DNA of 64,000 nt from Kryptolebias marmoratus (Eukaryota > Chordata > Actinopteri > Cyprinodontiformes > Rivulidae). Below the pieces are notes generated by a model. It was not told the DNA's origin. It saw only the letters and a list, made by a program, of their open reading frames with translations, and did not search any database. The stretch lies in the NCBI RefSeq assembly GCF_001649575.2, contig NC_051446.1, forward strand, positions 19,109,081 through 19,173,080, given 5' to 3'. The translations under genes were made by a program, and so were the position numbers. Positions 1 to 10,934 of this stretch are shown here, one piece after another (within the stretch, counting starts at the first letter, position 1; each line of letters starts with the position of its first letter).

Positions 1-216
1 TATTTCTCGCGGGGGACAATTTTCGGTGAAATTTGGTGACTTTTGGAATATGTTTAGACCTCCAAATTAGCGTTTTAAGAACGCAAAGAATCGTAATAAT
101 AAGAAACATAGCAGATCCAATAGGCCTTCGCAGCGCTGTCGCTGCTCGGGCCTAATAATAATAAGAAACATAGCAGATCCAATAGGCCTTCGCAGCGCTG
201 TCGCTGCTCGGGCCTA
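1..216. repeat. Interspersed repeat tail with a tandemly duplicated 62-bp hairpin unit
   Basis: Seen: positions 94-153 recur exactly at 156-215, a period of 62 bp. Each copy contains a stem-loop (121-154 in the first): outer stem taggcc/ggccta, a 3x3 mismatch, inner stem gcagcg/cgctgc and a ctgt loop. AATAAT spacers join the copies. The preceding stretch (1-92) resembles, from memory, the body of a dispersed fish repeat that ends in such a 'ggccttcgc...gggcctaataa' hairpin. Family identity is therefore recall rather than a search result. No ORF. The left boundary lies outside the window. Confidence 0.75.
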
Positions 217-295
217 ATAAGGACAAAGTGGGGCAGCACTGTTTAAAACAACAAAATGCATGAAACTTAAGAAGACAAAAAGCACAATTTTCAAC

Positions 296-298
<3 letters not shown>

Positions 299-334
<36 letters not shown>
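299..334. repeat. (AT)18 microsatellite
   Basis: An uninterrupted run of 18 AT units lies just downstream of the hairpin repeat. Length is likely polymorphic. Confidence 0.97.
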
Positions 335-337
<3 letters not shown>

Positions 338-720
338 CGTGTTGTATCTTCTAAGAAGTTACTGTTTTGTGTGTGAAATAATGTTTTGTGATGTGTTAAG
401 ATTTGTCAAATTATGTGTTTTTTGTGAAATCTCATTGTATTCTATCATATGTAGTGTTTTTAAAAATGTGTTATTATCTGACATGTTGTATTTAGTTATT
501 TCATAAAAATCTGTTTTCTGAAACGTGTTAATTAAGTTATTTTGCGTTTTGTAAATATTTAAGTTTTCCTAATTGTTCAGATACTTTTACTGTAATATTT
601 AATTGTTTTTTGCCAGTCAGGCTCCCAGAACAAAAATCAAGTGAATCAATAAAATATCAGTAATCATGTAATAATTTCCCCTCCAACAGCAAGCACAGTT
701 CCTGTTTGCCAGCGGTGTTA
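335..720. other. T/G-rich gene-free stretch
   Basis: AT-rich DNA with many gttttgtg-like words and an AATAAA-like word near 648. No usable ORF, RNA gene or recognised repeat was seen. It could be a decayed part of the neighbouring repeat. Confidence 0.5.
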
Positions 721-724
721 TGGA

Positions 725-960
725 TGACGCGTGCATTGTGTGCTGCTATATTTCTCCCGTCAGTTTGAGCCAGCAAACATCGAGCTGATCTTCGACGACC
801 ACTGTCCTCCTCAGCCACCAGCAGGTGTCTCCCTGGCCCTTCAAAGGCCTGGCGGAGTGGCACAAAGAAGGCGGCGCGGTGTTGCTTTAAGCCTTTACAA
901 GCTCTACAAATCCTCAGCTGCTGCTTCCTAACAGGGCCCACTCAGCCCGGCACTGCCTGT
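725..960. promoter_or_regulatory. GC-richer block, possible conserved non-coding element
   Basis: This block is clearly richer in G, C and CpG than the AT-rich DNA on its left. Both strands carry an open frame (66 codons on plus from 731, 94 codons on minus ending at 657), but neither translation shows a domain I recognise, and the plus frame runs into low-complexity arginine. It contains no microsatellite or known repeat. A regulatory element is my guess; an unrecognised exon cannot be excluded. Confidence 0.3.
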
Positions 961-964
961 CTGA

Positions 965-1078
965 CCTTGTGGTTATTGATGAGCGAGTCAACCTGCTCTC
1001 TCCGACTCTCTCCTCTCTCCTGCCCTTCCCATCGCTCTCTCTCCCTCCGTCTCTGCCCGTGTCATTTCTCTTACCTCC
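965..1078. repeat. Imperfect CT-rich (polypyrimidine) tract
   Basis: The plus strand is dominated by ctctc/ccctcc words across about 110 bp. On the minus strand the tract is preceded by a good splice-donor-like sequence (GGAG then GTAAGAG, junction at about 1075/1074), probably by chance. Confidence 0.7.
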
Positions 1079-1137
1079 AGCAGTGAGTTAAAATGAGGGG
1101 AGAAAAGGTTGGAGTGCTGTTCACCTCCTCGTTTTTT

Positions 1138-1154
1138 TGTTGTTGTTGTTGTTT
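1138..1154. repeat. Short (TTG)n microsatellite
   Basis: About five TTG units follow a T7 run. Confidence 0.85.
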
Positions 1155-1194
1155 TAGTTAAGCACACATTTTTAACAGCACTTCTGATCCTCAC

Positions 1195-1500
1195 GCATTG
1201 TGAAGCTTCGGCTCATATATTTACATTTATTTACCTTCTAATTTGACAATTATTTTAAAAATTAACGCATCAGAAGGTCGGGAAGTAATTTAATTTCCAG
1301 ACTTTTTCTTGTTCTAATTAACACTAGTCCTTTGTTGTATCGCTGGTGACTAACGAGAGCCAATTTAAAGATTAAAACCTGTGATTCTGGGGAGATAATG
1401 ACAACAAGATGCAATTATGAGCCTCACCCTATTTACATGCTCTTTTCAGATGTTATCATTTCTTATTTTCTCTGTGCTGCAACCTGTGATCCCATTTGTC
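1195..1500. promoter_or_regulatory. Possible conserved non-coding element
   Basis: Non-repetitive, mixed-composition DNA with several homeodomain-type cores, including TAATTA at 1315-1320 and aattatgag near 1412. It is flanked by low-complexity DNA on both sides (TTG tract, A11 run near 1511). No domain is seen in the short open frame here. Regulatory status is inferred from appearance only. Confidence 0.35.
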
Positions 1501-1668
1501 TGGATTCAGATAAAAAAAAAAAATCTTGTCTGCTGCTTCTGAGCGTGCAAGGGGGGGAAATCGGTGTGGTTACGTGCCTTACTTGAGCTTAATTTACTGC
1601 AAATTGCACGGCAGGCGTTACACAACAAGTTGAGAGCTGTGGATTCCTGCGCAACAAAAGACACATGG

Positions 1669-1699
1669 TGTGTGTGTGTGTGTGTGGGTGTGTGTGTGT
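1669..1699. repeat. Imperfect (TG)n microsatellite
   Basis: TG dinucleotides with one GGG interruption. The VCVCVC/THTHTH peptides in overlapping frames come from this tract. Confidence 0.9.
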
Positions 1700-1829
1700 A
1701 GGGGTTGAGAGTGGGAGGAGAGGAGGGACACCCGCTTTCCTCTCCTCTATTCAAGGGGGAGCTAAAATATATGTATTGAGTGGGAGCTGTAATAAAACGA
1801 AACGGGTGAGGAGATGCAGGCTGGGAACA

Positions 1830-2010
1830 AATATGAAAGGCAGTGGAGTATGGCGGCAAGGCGATGGAGCACCACCGGAGGATTGGATGAAATTATCTCT
1901 TTATAATCAGGGGGCTTCTGCATGGCTGCCTCCTCCATTGCCCAGTGACAGATGAGGCCTACCTCTTCAAATGGGCTTTTCAGCACGCTATCAGCCCACC
2001 TCTGGGGTAA
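1830..2010. promoter_or_regulatory. Possible conserved non-coding element
   Basis: A compact non-repetitive block rich in balanced words such as ttataatcaggggg and cattgcccagtgacag. It is unlike the surrounding simple repeats and has no recognisable coding content. Called by look only. Confidence 0.33.
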
Positions 2011-2234
2011 AACAATGTTTTTCTACTCCTTCCGTACAACTACTTTAAAGCTTTGTTTCCACGTGGCACCCAGAGGAGTCTCTCGTCAGCCAGGATCTCA
2101 TCACATAAGCTCCTAAAGGGTCACAGATTTTAATCTGATGGACAAAATGGCTGAAACACAGTAACGCTTAAAAAAGTTAAATGAGCGATAAACATTGTCT
2201 CAGACACCCGACCCCCCCCCGGATCTCGACTGTT

Positions 2235-2500
2235 CGAAGCAAGTTTGTAGCTTGTTAGTGTAACGAGTTCTGCGCCGCTGCTCTGCAGGATGAAATAAGA
2301 GTGAGATTTAGAGGAGAGCAGACAATGATTAGCTTTATCCCACCATCGCAGCAGAACAAATGCATCACAAAACCACTCTGCTGAGCCTTCGACGTGCTGG
2401 AAAGTGGTAAACGGATTTAATTTATTCCTATAAATGGCTTTTACCCAAAACTGTTGGGCATGTCCTAGGCCTGTCACAGTGCCAGTAAAGGACAATTTCT
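2235..2500. promoter_or_regulatory. Possible conserved non-coding element
   Basis: Non-repetitive block after a C10 run. It contains gattagctttatccc and atttaatttattcctataaat words typical of developmental enhancers. The 121-codon minus-strand open frame across it has no domain I recognise. Inference only. Confidence 0.33.
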
Positions 2501-2589
2501 ACTTCTAATGTCTTTTATTAAGATTGGTTTGGCCAACGCTGTTCATCCAAATAAATGCTAAGATTTAAAGCACAGTAGCACAGTAGTAC

Positions 2590-2826
2590 GCCTGCACAAT
2601 TAGGTAAACATAAAAATTTTTAATTTCCACCCCTGGTCTTCTGTCATCACGGTGCTCACAAAACTCATCAGCTTAAATGTTTCAGTCACTTCCATCTTAA
2701 TAGGCAGTGTGACAATATATTACTGTCATGCAGTTTGTGTCTACAATTTTTGGGGATATTAATATGGCTCATGTCGATACTGTATCTAAACAATGATACA
2801 TTTTTGATGTTGCGTGCAGCCCTAGT
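2590..2826 (+). repeat. Dispersed repeat fragment, copy 1 (gcagccct family)
   Basis: The block carries tcatgcagtttgtgtctac (2727-2745) and ends gcgtgcagccctag. A second copy at about 9480-9645 shares the 'tcatgc-gtttgtgtct-caat' core and a gtgcagccctac end in the same order and orientation. That order and the shared terminal motif indicate a dispersed family, which I recall from fish genomes. Outer limits are approximate. Confidence 0.6.
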
Positions 2827-3027
2827 AATAAATTTTAATTTTTTCCCTTCATTTTATGTTCCAAATATGTTTTGTTAATGAAAAAGTTTGATAAAAATCT
2901 GGATGATCTCTTTGTCTTTGTTTTATTCTTCATCTCACCAAGTGTTCATTGACTAAACAAAGGTGTGGAATTGGAAGGTGGCTGCTGCAATACAAAGACA
3001 GGAAGCCATGCTGGCCACCATCCCGAC

Positions 3028-3063
3028 CACACACACACAAACACACACACACACACACACACA
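3028..3063. repeat. Imperfect (CA)n microsatellite
   Basis: CA dinucleotides with one interruption. A smaller CA cluster follows at about 3203-3228. Confidence 0.92.
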
Positions 3064-3239
3064 TCTTCTCACCTTTCCTTTAGAGTGCTGGACCTGCATC
3101 ATGATACCATAACAACACCCTCAGTCACTCCTAATGTGCTTTATAACAACACTACAGGCAGGGTGTTACACCTCCGCAGAGCAGTGCAAAACACCCTCTT
3201 ACAACACACACACAAAGACACACACACGCCTCACTGATT

Positions 3240-3560
3240 GAAAGCCACTAAGCCAAGCCCTGCTGACACTATTAAAACAGAACAAGGTGGCCTGAGTGAA
3301 GAAACCAGCATCACTCTTACACCTTATGGGGGACACGCTGCTCAAGGTGATCTCGTCTCTGTGAGTCATGTATGCTAGGTGAATTAGGCAATAAAGGAGT
3401 AATCTGTGCCATCATTGACTCGGGTTCTGCTGTTTGCAGCACTTGCTTAAGGGTGATAAAGATGAGGGAGGAGGGGGAGGAAGCATCTCACCACTCTCAT
3501 GATTTTAATGAGCTTTGATTCTAAGATGTGTCTTGTTTTCTTCCGACTGTCGGCCAAGGC
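3240..3560. promoter_or_regulatory. Possible conserved non-coding element
   Basis: About 320 bp of non-repetitive, balanced DNA with gaattaggcaataaagg, ttgctgtttgcagc-like and gattttaatgagctttgat words. It lacks repeat signatures and has no long open frame. It resembles enhancer-like conserved blocks in fish gene deserts. Inference. Confidence 0.36.
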
Positions 3561-3689
3561 CAGCATGGAAGCTCCCCCTTTAATTATCTTAACATTGTGA
3601 AGACGTCAGGGTTTTTTTTTTGTTGTTTTGTTTTGTTTTTCGAATTGAGGGAGGGGTGTTTAGTTTGGAGAGGGCACCTCTAGGACTCC

Positions 3690-3880
3690 AGGTGTCTGCC
3701 TGGTAAGTGGCCGGGCAAGGACAAAGCTGTGTTTGTTGGATGGAGGCAACAAAAAGGCGAAGAGGATGGAAATGTGTATGAAATGCTGCCACTTCCATTG
3801 TTGCTTTGCAGAATGTGCCATAATCCCTCGGCAGGCTCCATCCCGAGCTGGCACGGAGGGTAATATGAGCTCCCCCCCAC
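3690..3880. promoter_or_regulatory. Possible conserved non-coding element
   Basis: A balanced, non-repetitive block (including ccattgttgctttgcagaa and cataatccctcggcagg) between a T/GTTTT run (3611-3640) and a C-rich stretch. Three overlapping minus-strand frames cross it (up to 150 codons), none with a recognisable domain or consistent family resemblance. Confidence 0.36.
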
Positions 3881-3889
3881 CCACCTATG

Positions 3890-5165
3890 GACATGCAGCC
3901 ACTTGAGTGCATGCACACGCTCTCACACCTCCCCACATGGCTCCTTAACAGGCTTGGGGATGGATTTCTTTTATTTAATGTGGTTTGGTCTGCAGATCCA
4001 GAGGCAACCGTAAGCAAAGGGCGGGCTTCCAATTGTGACACTCACCCTCACACACACAACCTAACAGGAGCCCTGCTGCGACGGCGGCTCTTCACTGATT
4101 TCTCCCTCTTTTCCTCTGTCTTTTCCCACTTTCCCTTCCTCCTTTCCCCCCCCTCTCACTTTTTTATATCACGACAGCTCACACAGGCAGACCTCCTGGA
4201 TTCCTGCGGGAGCCCCACGTTCAGTACACAGAGATTGTTCAGCCATTAGGCACATCTGCAGCATGATTAGAAAAGCAAGGGGAGTGTGGTGGTGGAAGCA
4301 GAGGGTGGGGTGGTAGAGGCAATCCCCACCCCACCACCACAACCCTCTTTTTCCTCTCCTCCCTTCAAGCAGAAGCAGAAAACAGAGGGTCAGGATCATA
4401 GAAGGGTCTAAGCAATATCTCCTCTCTAACCAAGTGAAACGTATCACCATGTCTCAGAGGCTGTCTGCAATGAAGACAAAGGCATATCGGGATTAGACTC
4501 CCTCATCATCATCATTCCTCCTGCTTCTCCTGTACCATGAGATCTTGGGACCTGTCCACATGAAAATGCTGTCTTTCTAAAACAGTCTCTATATTTGCCT
4601 TTTCTAAAGATATTCTTGCAATCACAGCACTGCGTCTCAAAAATGTTTTCATTCACACGGAACCAAGAAAATGACTCAAAACACTGTAGTAACTATGCCA
4701 GGCCTTGTGTGATGCTGTAACGCTGCACAAAAGGAGACGAGGAGCAGGCGCTTCAAACTGTAAACACACAAAGAAATTGAAGAGGATGGGGAATAAAAGC
4801 AAAAAAAAAAAAACTGAATTCTTTTTGTGGATTGACAGAAGTGGAACTTCTCCTTTGTGTCACATAATGCCCAAATACATGGACATAATGAACCCTTTCA
4901 GGCATACTATTCACTGAGAGACCCTGGAAAAAAGGAGTTCTCAAATATCAGGCTAAAATCTTTAGACACAAGTGTCAGTCATTTAAAACTACTCTTAATT
5001 CCCATGTTTTTTTTAAATGTATACTTGATGTATGTTGGGTTTTTTTTCTGTTTGCTTTAGTATTGTTGATAGTTCAGTAAAGCGATAAAACCCTTTTTGG
5101 CCTTAGATTATTTAGTATAATATTAAGGCTTTTACTCTGCTCTATTCAAGGCAATGTATTTATTT
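3890..5165. other. Gene-free stretch
   Basis: Mixed DNA with CA-rich, pyrimidine-rich and ccaccacc-type low-complexity patches at 4050-4350 and an A12 run near 4801-4812. I see no recognisable gene, RNA or repeat. Short open frames here are low complexity or unrecognisable. Confidence 0.6.
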
Positions 5166-5169
5166 TTTT

Positions 5170-5275
5170 ATTTGACCTTTATTTATACAGGTAATCCCAT
5201 TGAGACACAAGGTCTCGTTCTCAAGAAAGACCTGTTTCAAGTGAATGTACAAGAATGCAGTTACAGACAGTGTGC
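5170..5275 (+). repeat. Interspersed repeat fragment (tttatt-acaggtaatcccattgag family)
   Basis: The order ttgacctttatttatacagg, cccattgagacacaaggtctc, ctcaagaaagacctg matches, from memory, a very common fish interspersed repeat whose consensus reads roughly tttatttaaccaggtaagtcc-cattgaga-...-gagacctggcc. I do not assign a class. The limits are where the resemblance fades. Confidence 0.65.
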
Positions 5276-5539
5276 ATACTGCAACTCTATAAAAGTATCA
5301 CATGAAACAGCAAAATATTAAGACCAAGTACAAGTCTTGTCTGCTTATTGAAGTAATAGAGTTAAGGTTTTAATGTAGCTGAGTACAAATGCAAATGTGT
5401 AATCTGTCATTATGTCTGCCATGTTTGGGGTCATGAATTAGATTAAAGATGGGACTACCACATAATTGTTTTCAACAGGTTGCCTGTAGGCGGTCTACAA
5501 GAAAATGCAAGCATGGTGTTTCAAGTTTGTTGTTTCACT

Positions 5540-5672
5540 CTGGAGCCTGGTTTCCAAAAATACCATTCAAGAGTTCCAAAAATACTGTTTTCATGTGGAA
5601 GCAAGACTGAAATTAAAAAAAAGCTTTGCGTATTTACGAAACACTGTTCTTGTGTGGACGGGGTCTAAGTCG
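5540..5672 (+). repeat. Non-autonomous DNA-transposon-like fragment (gtgtggacggggtctaa family)
   Basis: The block has phrases ttttcatgtggaagc and tgtgtggacggggtctaag, typical of fish repeats built from 'aaaacgc...gtgtggacgggg' terminal modules (recall). The 80- and 62-codon open frames across it are by-products of the repeat. A possibly related fragment lies at 38095-38260. Confidence 0.55.
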
Positions 5673-5759
5673 CATGCAACCCTGAGGAGCATCACAGTTG
5701 TTTTGACTTCTCTTGTTCGACTCCAATCTTGTTTGCAATCCCTTTGAGGCACTGCTTAC

Positions 5760-6120
5760 ATGTTACTGTGTAAGCAGACCAGCCTAAAGCTACCAGCTAG
5801 CCTTTCTGCTCTTGCCCATCGACCTCACTATTCGCCCCCGCAAGCTCATTGTTCTTCTCCACAATCCTCCTGGAATCTTTTTAAAGCATGTGATGATGAT
5901 GATCAAGATGATAAAACCAGTGAGCCAAGGTGTAAACCTGCAGCTCTTGTTGCAATACGAGGTGAAATCGCACTCGTTCCGCAAAGAAACTCATCACTAC
6001 TACCATCAAGACTGGGAAACGCTGCCTTCGAAACTGCCTGTGACTGTGAGCACAAAGAGGGAAGTCAAAGAGGCATTTTCATTTCCATTTCGGGGAGAGT
6101 GATATTGTTGCAGTGAACTG
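5760..6120. promoter_or_regulatory. Block with overlapping open frames, probably non-coding
   Basis: Two plus-strand frames (118 codons from 5760, 96 codons from 5812) and one minus-strand frame overlap here. Frames open in several phases argue for chance or composition rather than coding. Neither product resembles a family I know; a GAT trinucleotide run produces Asp or Met runs. The 5930-6120 part is non-repetitive and could be a conserved non-coding element. Confidence 0.3.
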
Positions 6121-6139
6121 CTTCAGATCAGACCACCCC

Positions 6140-6300
6140 CACCCCCTACCCCATTCCTTATTCCGTCTCTTCCTCCCAGTCTCCGAGTTTATTATGCATT
6201 CAGCTCATGTGTCCCTCCTGTGAGTGGCTGTTCATTTTCCACATACCGTGCTTAATCCGGCCAGCTAAAACTTTGAAATAGCGGGAGTTGCAGACGCTAC
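6140..6300. promoter_or_regulatory. Possible small conserved non-coding element
   Basis: Non-repetitive block with tttattatgcattcagctc and ccgtgcttaatccggcc, between a C-rich stretch and the GA tract. Called by look only. Confidence 0.28.
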
Positions 6301-6329
6301 CCAAGAGGAGCCATTATGAGGTCTGGGCA

Positions 6330-7715
<1,386 letters not shown>

Positions 7716-7719
7716 TAAC

Positions 7720-8130
7720 TCTCGGGGAGAACTGATCTTGTGTTAATAGTTTGTTAATATCTACAGTCATCAGTCCCTCCAGAGAGAAACCCCTCTTTCA
7801 ACAAATGTGCTCAATTAAAAAGAGCAGAGAGCTTGGAGAGGGGCAGCGAGAGGCCATTCCCTGCGCCTGTTTGATCTGGATTTCCTAATTGGTCAATGAC
7901 AACACATTACCAGACAGGCAGGCGCTTGATCTGCAGAGAGGAGGCTTTTGACAGCAGTGATTCGACCTTTCCTCCCCCCGCCTTCACCAGTGCTGTCCCA
8001 CACGCCCTCTCCGTGACCAGGCAGAGTGTGTCTGTCTGTCTGTAAAAAGGGAGTGGGGGTCTGCCGTGTGGGAGGAGGGCTGATTTAGAGGTTAGGCAGC
8101 ACAGGCTGTTGTAAATCTGTGTCACAAATC
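7720..8130. promoter_or_regulatory. Possible conserved non-coding element
   Basis: Non-repetitive block containing gctcaattaaaaagagcaga and ttcctaattggtcaatgaca, followed by a purine/pyrimidine-rich stretch. ATTGG at 7889-7893 is a CCAAT-box type word on the minus strand. No domain is seen in the 72-codon minus frame. Inference. Confidence 0.34.
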
Positions 8131-8134
8131 TTCC

Positions 8135-9475
8135 TTATGGAGCCGCGGGGACACACACACGCAAGCATGTGATGAATCCCATGCAGCCTGCAGACCTCCA
8201 CCTCCTCTGCCTCTTCTTGAATCTATGCATCATGCAGCTTGCAGTGCTCTAATTTATATATATACTGAAGCCTCGTTCTTAATAAGCACTGATGACTTTT
8301 ATTCATTGTGCATCTTTGTTTTATTTCCTTATTAAGGCACCCTCAAATACTTTAAATACCTTGCAAAACTTCACAAGCCTTAAGGTTGGGCTCTGTTTGT
8401 GAATACAAAACATAAAACATCTAAAGGCAAATCAGGAAGCATGTAAGTAGTCTCTGTGGTGCAGACAGCATGTGTGTAAAACAGTACGTCTCACTTTATA
8501 TAAGCTTACAGCAAACTAAAAATAGCATCAAATAACCACCGAATGCCTGGATGGGTAGCAGTTTGTACGTTATGAAGTTCAAGACTAGCTATCGTATGAA
8601 GTAACATAATTACATGCATTTTCTGCACTTAGAAAAGCCTGCAACAAACAGACTTTATAATCTGTAGTCTGAATAGAGAAAATTTAGGATAACTGCTGGT
8701 GAAATCAGCTGTGCTTTAGGAAGCACAAAACGAATCAAGTTACAATAACTGGACATTGATAAGTTTTGACAAAGTGAACAGCTTTGAACTAAATGTTCTT
8801 CACTGAATTTGTAAAAACACTAAAAAGTTTTTAGATTTCTGACTTTACCAGTGCCTGTAAGTCTTTTCATTGATATATTATTTTTGAACATTGCAATGAT
8901 GATAAATCATAATAAGCCCACATTTTTTATCACTCCTTTCTTTTTCTTCTGTCATCACAACACTCTCTTTAGACTATTTAGTTAAAGACATTTGCAAGAG
9001 TCTCCAAAATATCCTTAAACATTTGCAGGGATTCTCTGTTTCTTTGTTTGAGTCACTGAGGCTTGCAGTCTTGTCACTTAAACTTTGAACATGTTCAAAA
9101 GTATTGTGAGACAAATTTTCTCTCACAATAGTCCCAAAGTTGTAGGTGTCTGAAATCCTTCTCACTTTAGTTTCCATGTATTTTAGAGCACTAGAGCTGT
9201 ATTTTGACACATGCACTGTAGTTTTATTTACGACAGAAAGTATTTCAGACTACAGCACTTAATGTCCAGGCCTGACAAGTAATAATTATTTAAAAACTGG
9301 TTCAAATCTGCCCACCTTCCTTTTAAAACTGTGCTCTAGTAGTTTAAATCATAAAGTAAGAACGGCTGCCTATATGCTTGGACGTAAACAATAAAATAAT
9401 GTGCTTGGCCTAGAGTACAATTCTGCAAGCCTTGCACTGGAAAATTTATTTATTTTTCTTCAATTTTGTGACATC
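8135..9475. other. AT-rich gene-free stretch
   Basis: AT-rich, non-coding in appearance. One 80-codon minus frame (8974-9216) is unrecognisable. No RNA gene or repeat was identified. Confidence 0.55.
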
Positions 9476-9479
9476 AACA

Positions 9480-9645
9480 AGTCTCAACAGTTGCAGCCCA
9501 GTGAGATATTGGCTTTAGTATTTTGACCACTAACTTATAAATCGTCTATGGGGTTCATGCCGTTTGTGTCTGCAATATAAAACAATCCTTTTTGATAATC
9601 ACACTGCAATGTTGATCAGTTTTCAATATATTGTGCAGCCCTACA
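9480..9645 (+). repeat. Dispersed repeat fragment, copy 2 (gcagccct family)
   Basis: Contains tcatgccgtttgtgtctgc (9557-9575) and ends tattgtgcagccctac, matching the order of motifs in the copy at 2590-2826 on the same strand. It is more compact than copy 1, consistent with independent decay. Confidence 0.6.
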
Positions 9646-9649
9646 CTAT

Positions 9650-10590
9650 AACATGCTGAATAAGTGCCATAAAAAGCCAAATTAACTTAATCAAGTGCAG
9701 CTCAAAACTTTATTTCGGCTTTGTTACTACATCAAGAATAAAGGCCAATCTGATTGTCTTCCATTTGCAAACTGGTTTAGGAAGTTTGATCATAATTAAA
9801 ACACCTTTGCTTGCTTGAATATTCTAACTGATACAGTCAGATTCAGCTGACTTTATTCTGTCAGATAGTCTTTGTGGTTTACAAGAACATATCTGTCATC
9901 AGAAGTTGAGGTAGCTTGACAGGTGAGCATAAACAAAGCAGCCTGAAGTCAGATCTCTAAAAGTGTATGAGACACAGGCAGTTAAACACCAGCATTGTTA
10001 GAGATAAACACACCTTCACACATGCGCACACGCACACACACACTGAGACGGAGCGGGAAGGTGTGACAAACAGCAACACTCGGAGGAAATGGAAGAGAGA
10101 TGCATGCGCTGGATCAAAAAGGTGCAGGAAATGAATGCTGTAAGAGGTGGAAAAAAACTGAGAAACTCTGTATCTTCTTGTTTTCTGCCCCTGAAAAGTG
10201 CTGAACTGTCAGCAATTACAGCCTGGCTGGGTCATGAATCTCTCTCCGCAGAGGTGGGCTCACTCTCCGCCACTGCAGAGTTGTGTGGGCCCCCCCCCCC
10301 ACGGTCACCTGCTTCTTCAACAAATCCACAAGACAAAAACTTGCAGGAGCCACCGCGTGACTATCATTAAAAGTCTGTGCAAATCACAGCTTTGCATCTC
10401 TTTTTCCATGACTGCAAAGTTTATGCTGTCAGCAGCAAGCTGATATGCAAAGCAGATGTTTTCCCAGACACACAGGTGAGCGTGAGCCGTGAGCAGCAGA
10501 GCAAAGAAAAAAGGCTGTCACGGGGATACAGTGCATGCAGCTATGGAACAAAGGCGAGGGGGCACACTCACATACGTCAGGACACAAGTT
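9650..10590. other. Gene-free stretch with a short CA-rich patch
   Basis: AT-rich to 10000, then a CA-rich patch (10020-10042) and a slightly GC-richer segment (10085-10500). The 93- and 81-codon plus-strand frames (10089-10370 and 10198-10443) overlap in different phases, share a C9 run near 10291 and match nothing I know. A regulatory role for 10100-10500 is possible but unsupported. Confidence 0.45.
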
Positions 10591-10595
10591 AAAAA

Positions 10596-10738
10596 GTGCT
10601 GAACACATAATTAGCTAATCAAGTAGAAAGCACAGATAGGCAGTCACTTAATTAAAATGATTAATTGAAGCCAATAAAAAAAACTTCTTTCTAAACTGCT
10701 GTCTATAATTACAACAGACTCCTTGTTTCTTTAAGCAA
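10596..10738. promoter_or_regulatory. Homeodomain-motif-rich possible enhancer
   Basis: Within 60 bp lie TAATTA (10608-10613), ctaatc (10615-10620), TAATTA (10649-10654) and TAATTG (10662-10667), followed by a CCAATAA word near 10671. The block is non-repetitive. Homeodomain proteins bind TAAT cores (established); the enhancer call is inference, and AT-rich DNA raises the chance rate. Confidence 0.42.
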
Positions 10739-10764
10739 TGTGTGTGTGTGTGTGTGTGTGTGTG
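10739..10764. repeat. (TG)13 microsatellite
   Basis: Perfect TG tract between two enhancer-like stretches. Confidence 0.93.
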
Positions 10765-10839
10765 ATGCGTTAGCATGTAAATGTGTTTGTGCACATGCGA
10801 TTGGTGTGTGTCACAGAGAGGGTGGGGGTGGGGGGAAGT

Positions 10840-10930
10840 CAGCTTCTGTGGCTCATTCAGTGTTAGGATCCTCAGCTAATGAGATTAGTCAATAATGGAT
10901 TGAAAGCAACCATCCTCCCCTCCCTGACAC
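10840..10930. promoter_or_regulatory. Possible small conserved non-coding element
   Basis: Non-repetitive block with ctcagctaatgagattagtc (two TAAT/ATTA-type cores) and aataatggattgaaagc. Inference from motif content. Confidence 0.33.
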
Positions 10931-10934
10931 AATG

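Noticed and set aside
3589..4041. 150-codon minus-strand open frame
   Set aside because: No recognisable domain; two other minus frames overlap it in other phases; length is within chance expectation for 64 kb.
5760..6116. 118-codon and 96-codon overlapping plus frames
   Set aside because: Different phases open over the same DNA, unrecognisable products and a GAT run; no sign of coding constraint.
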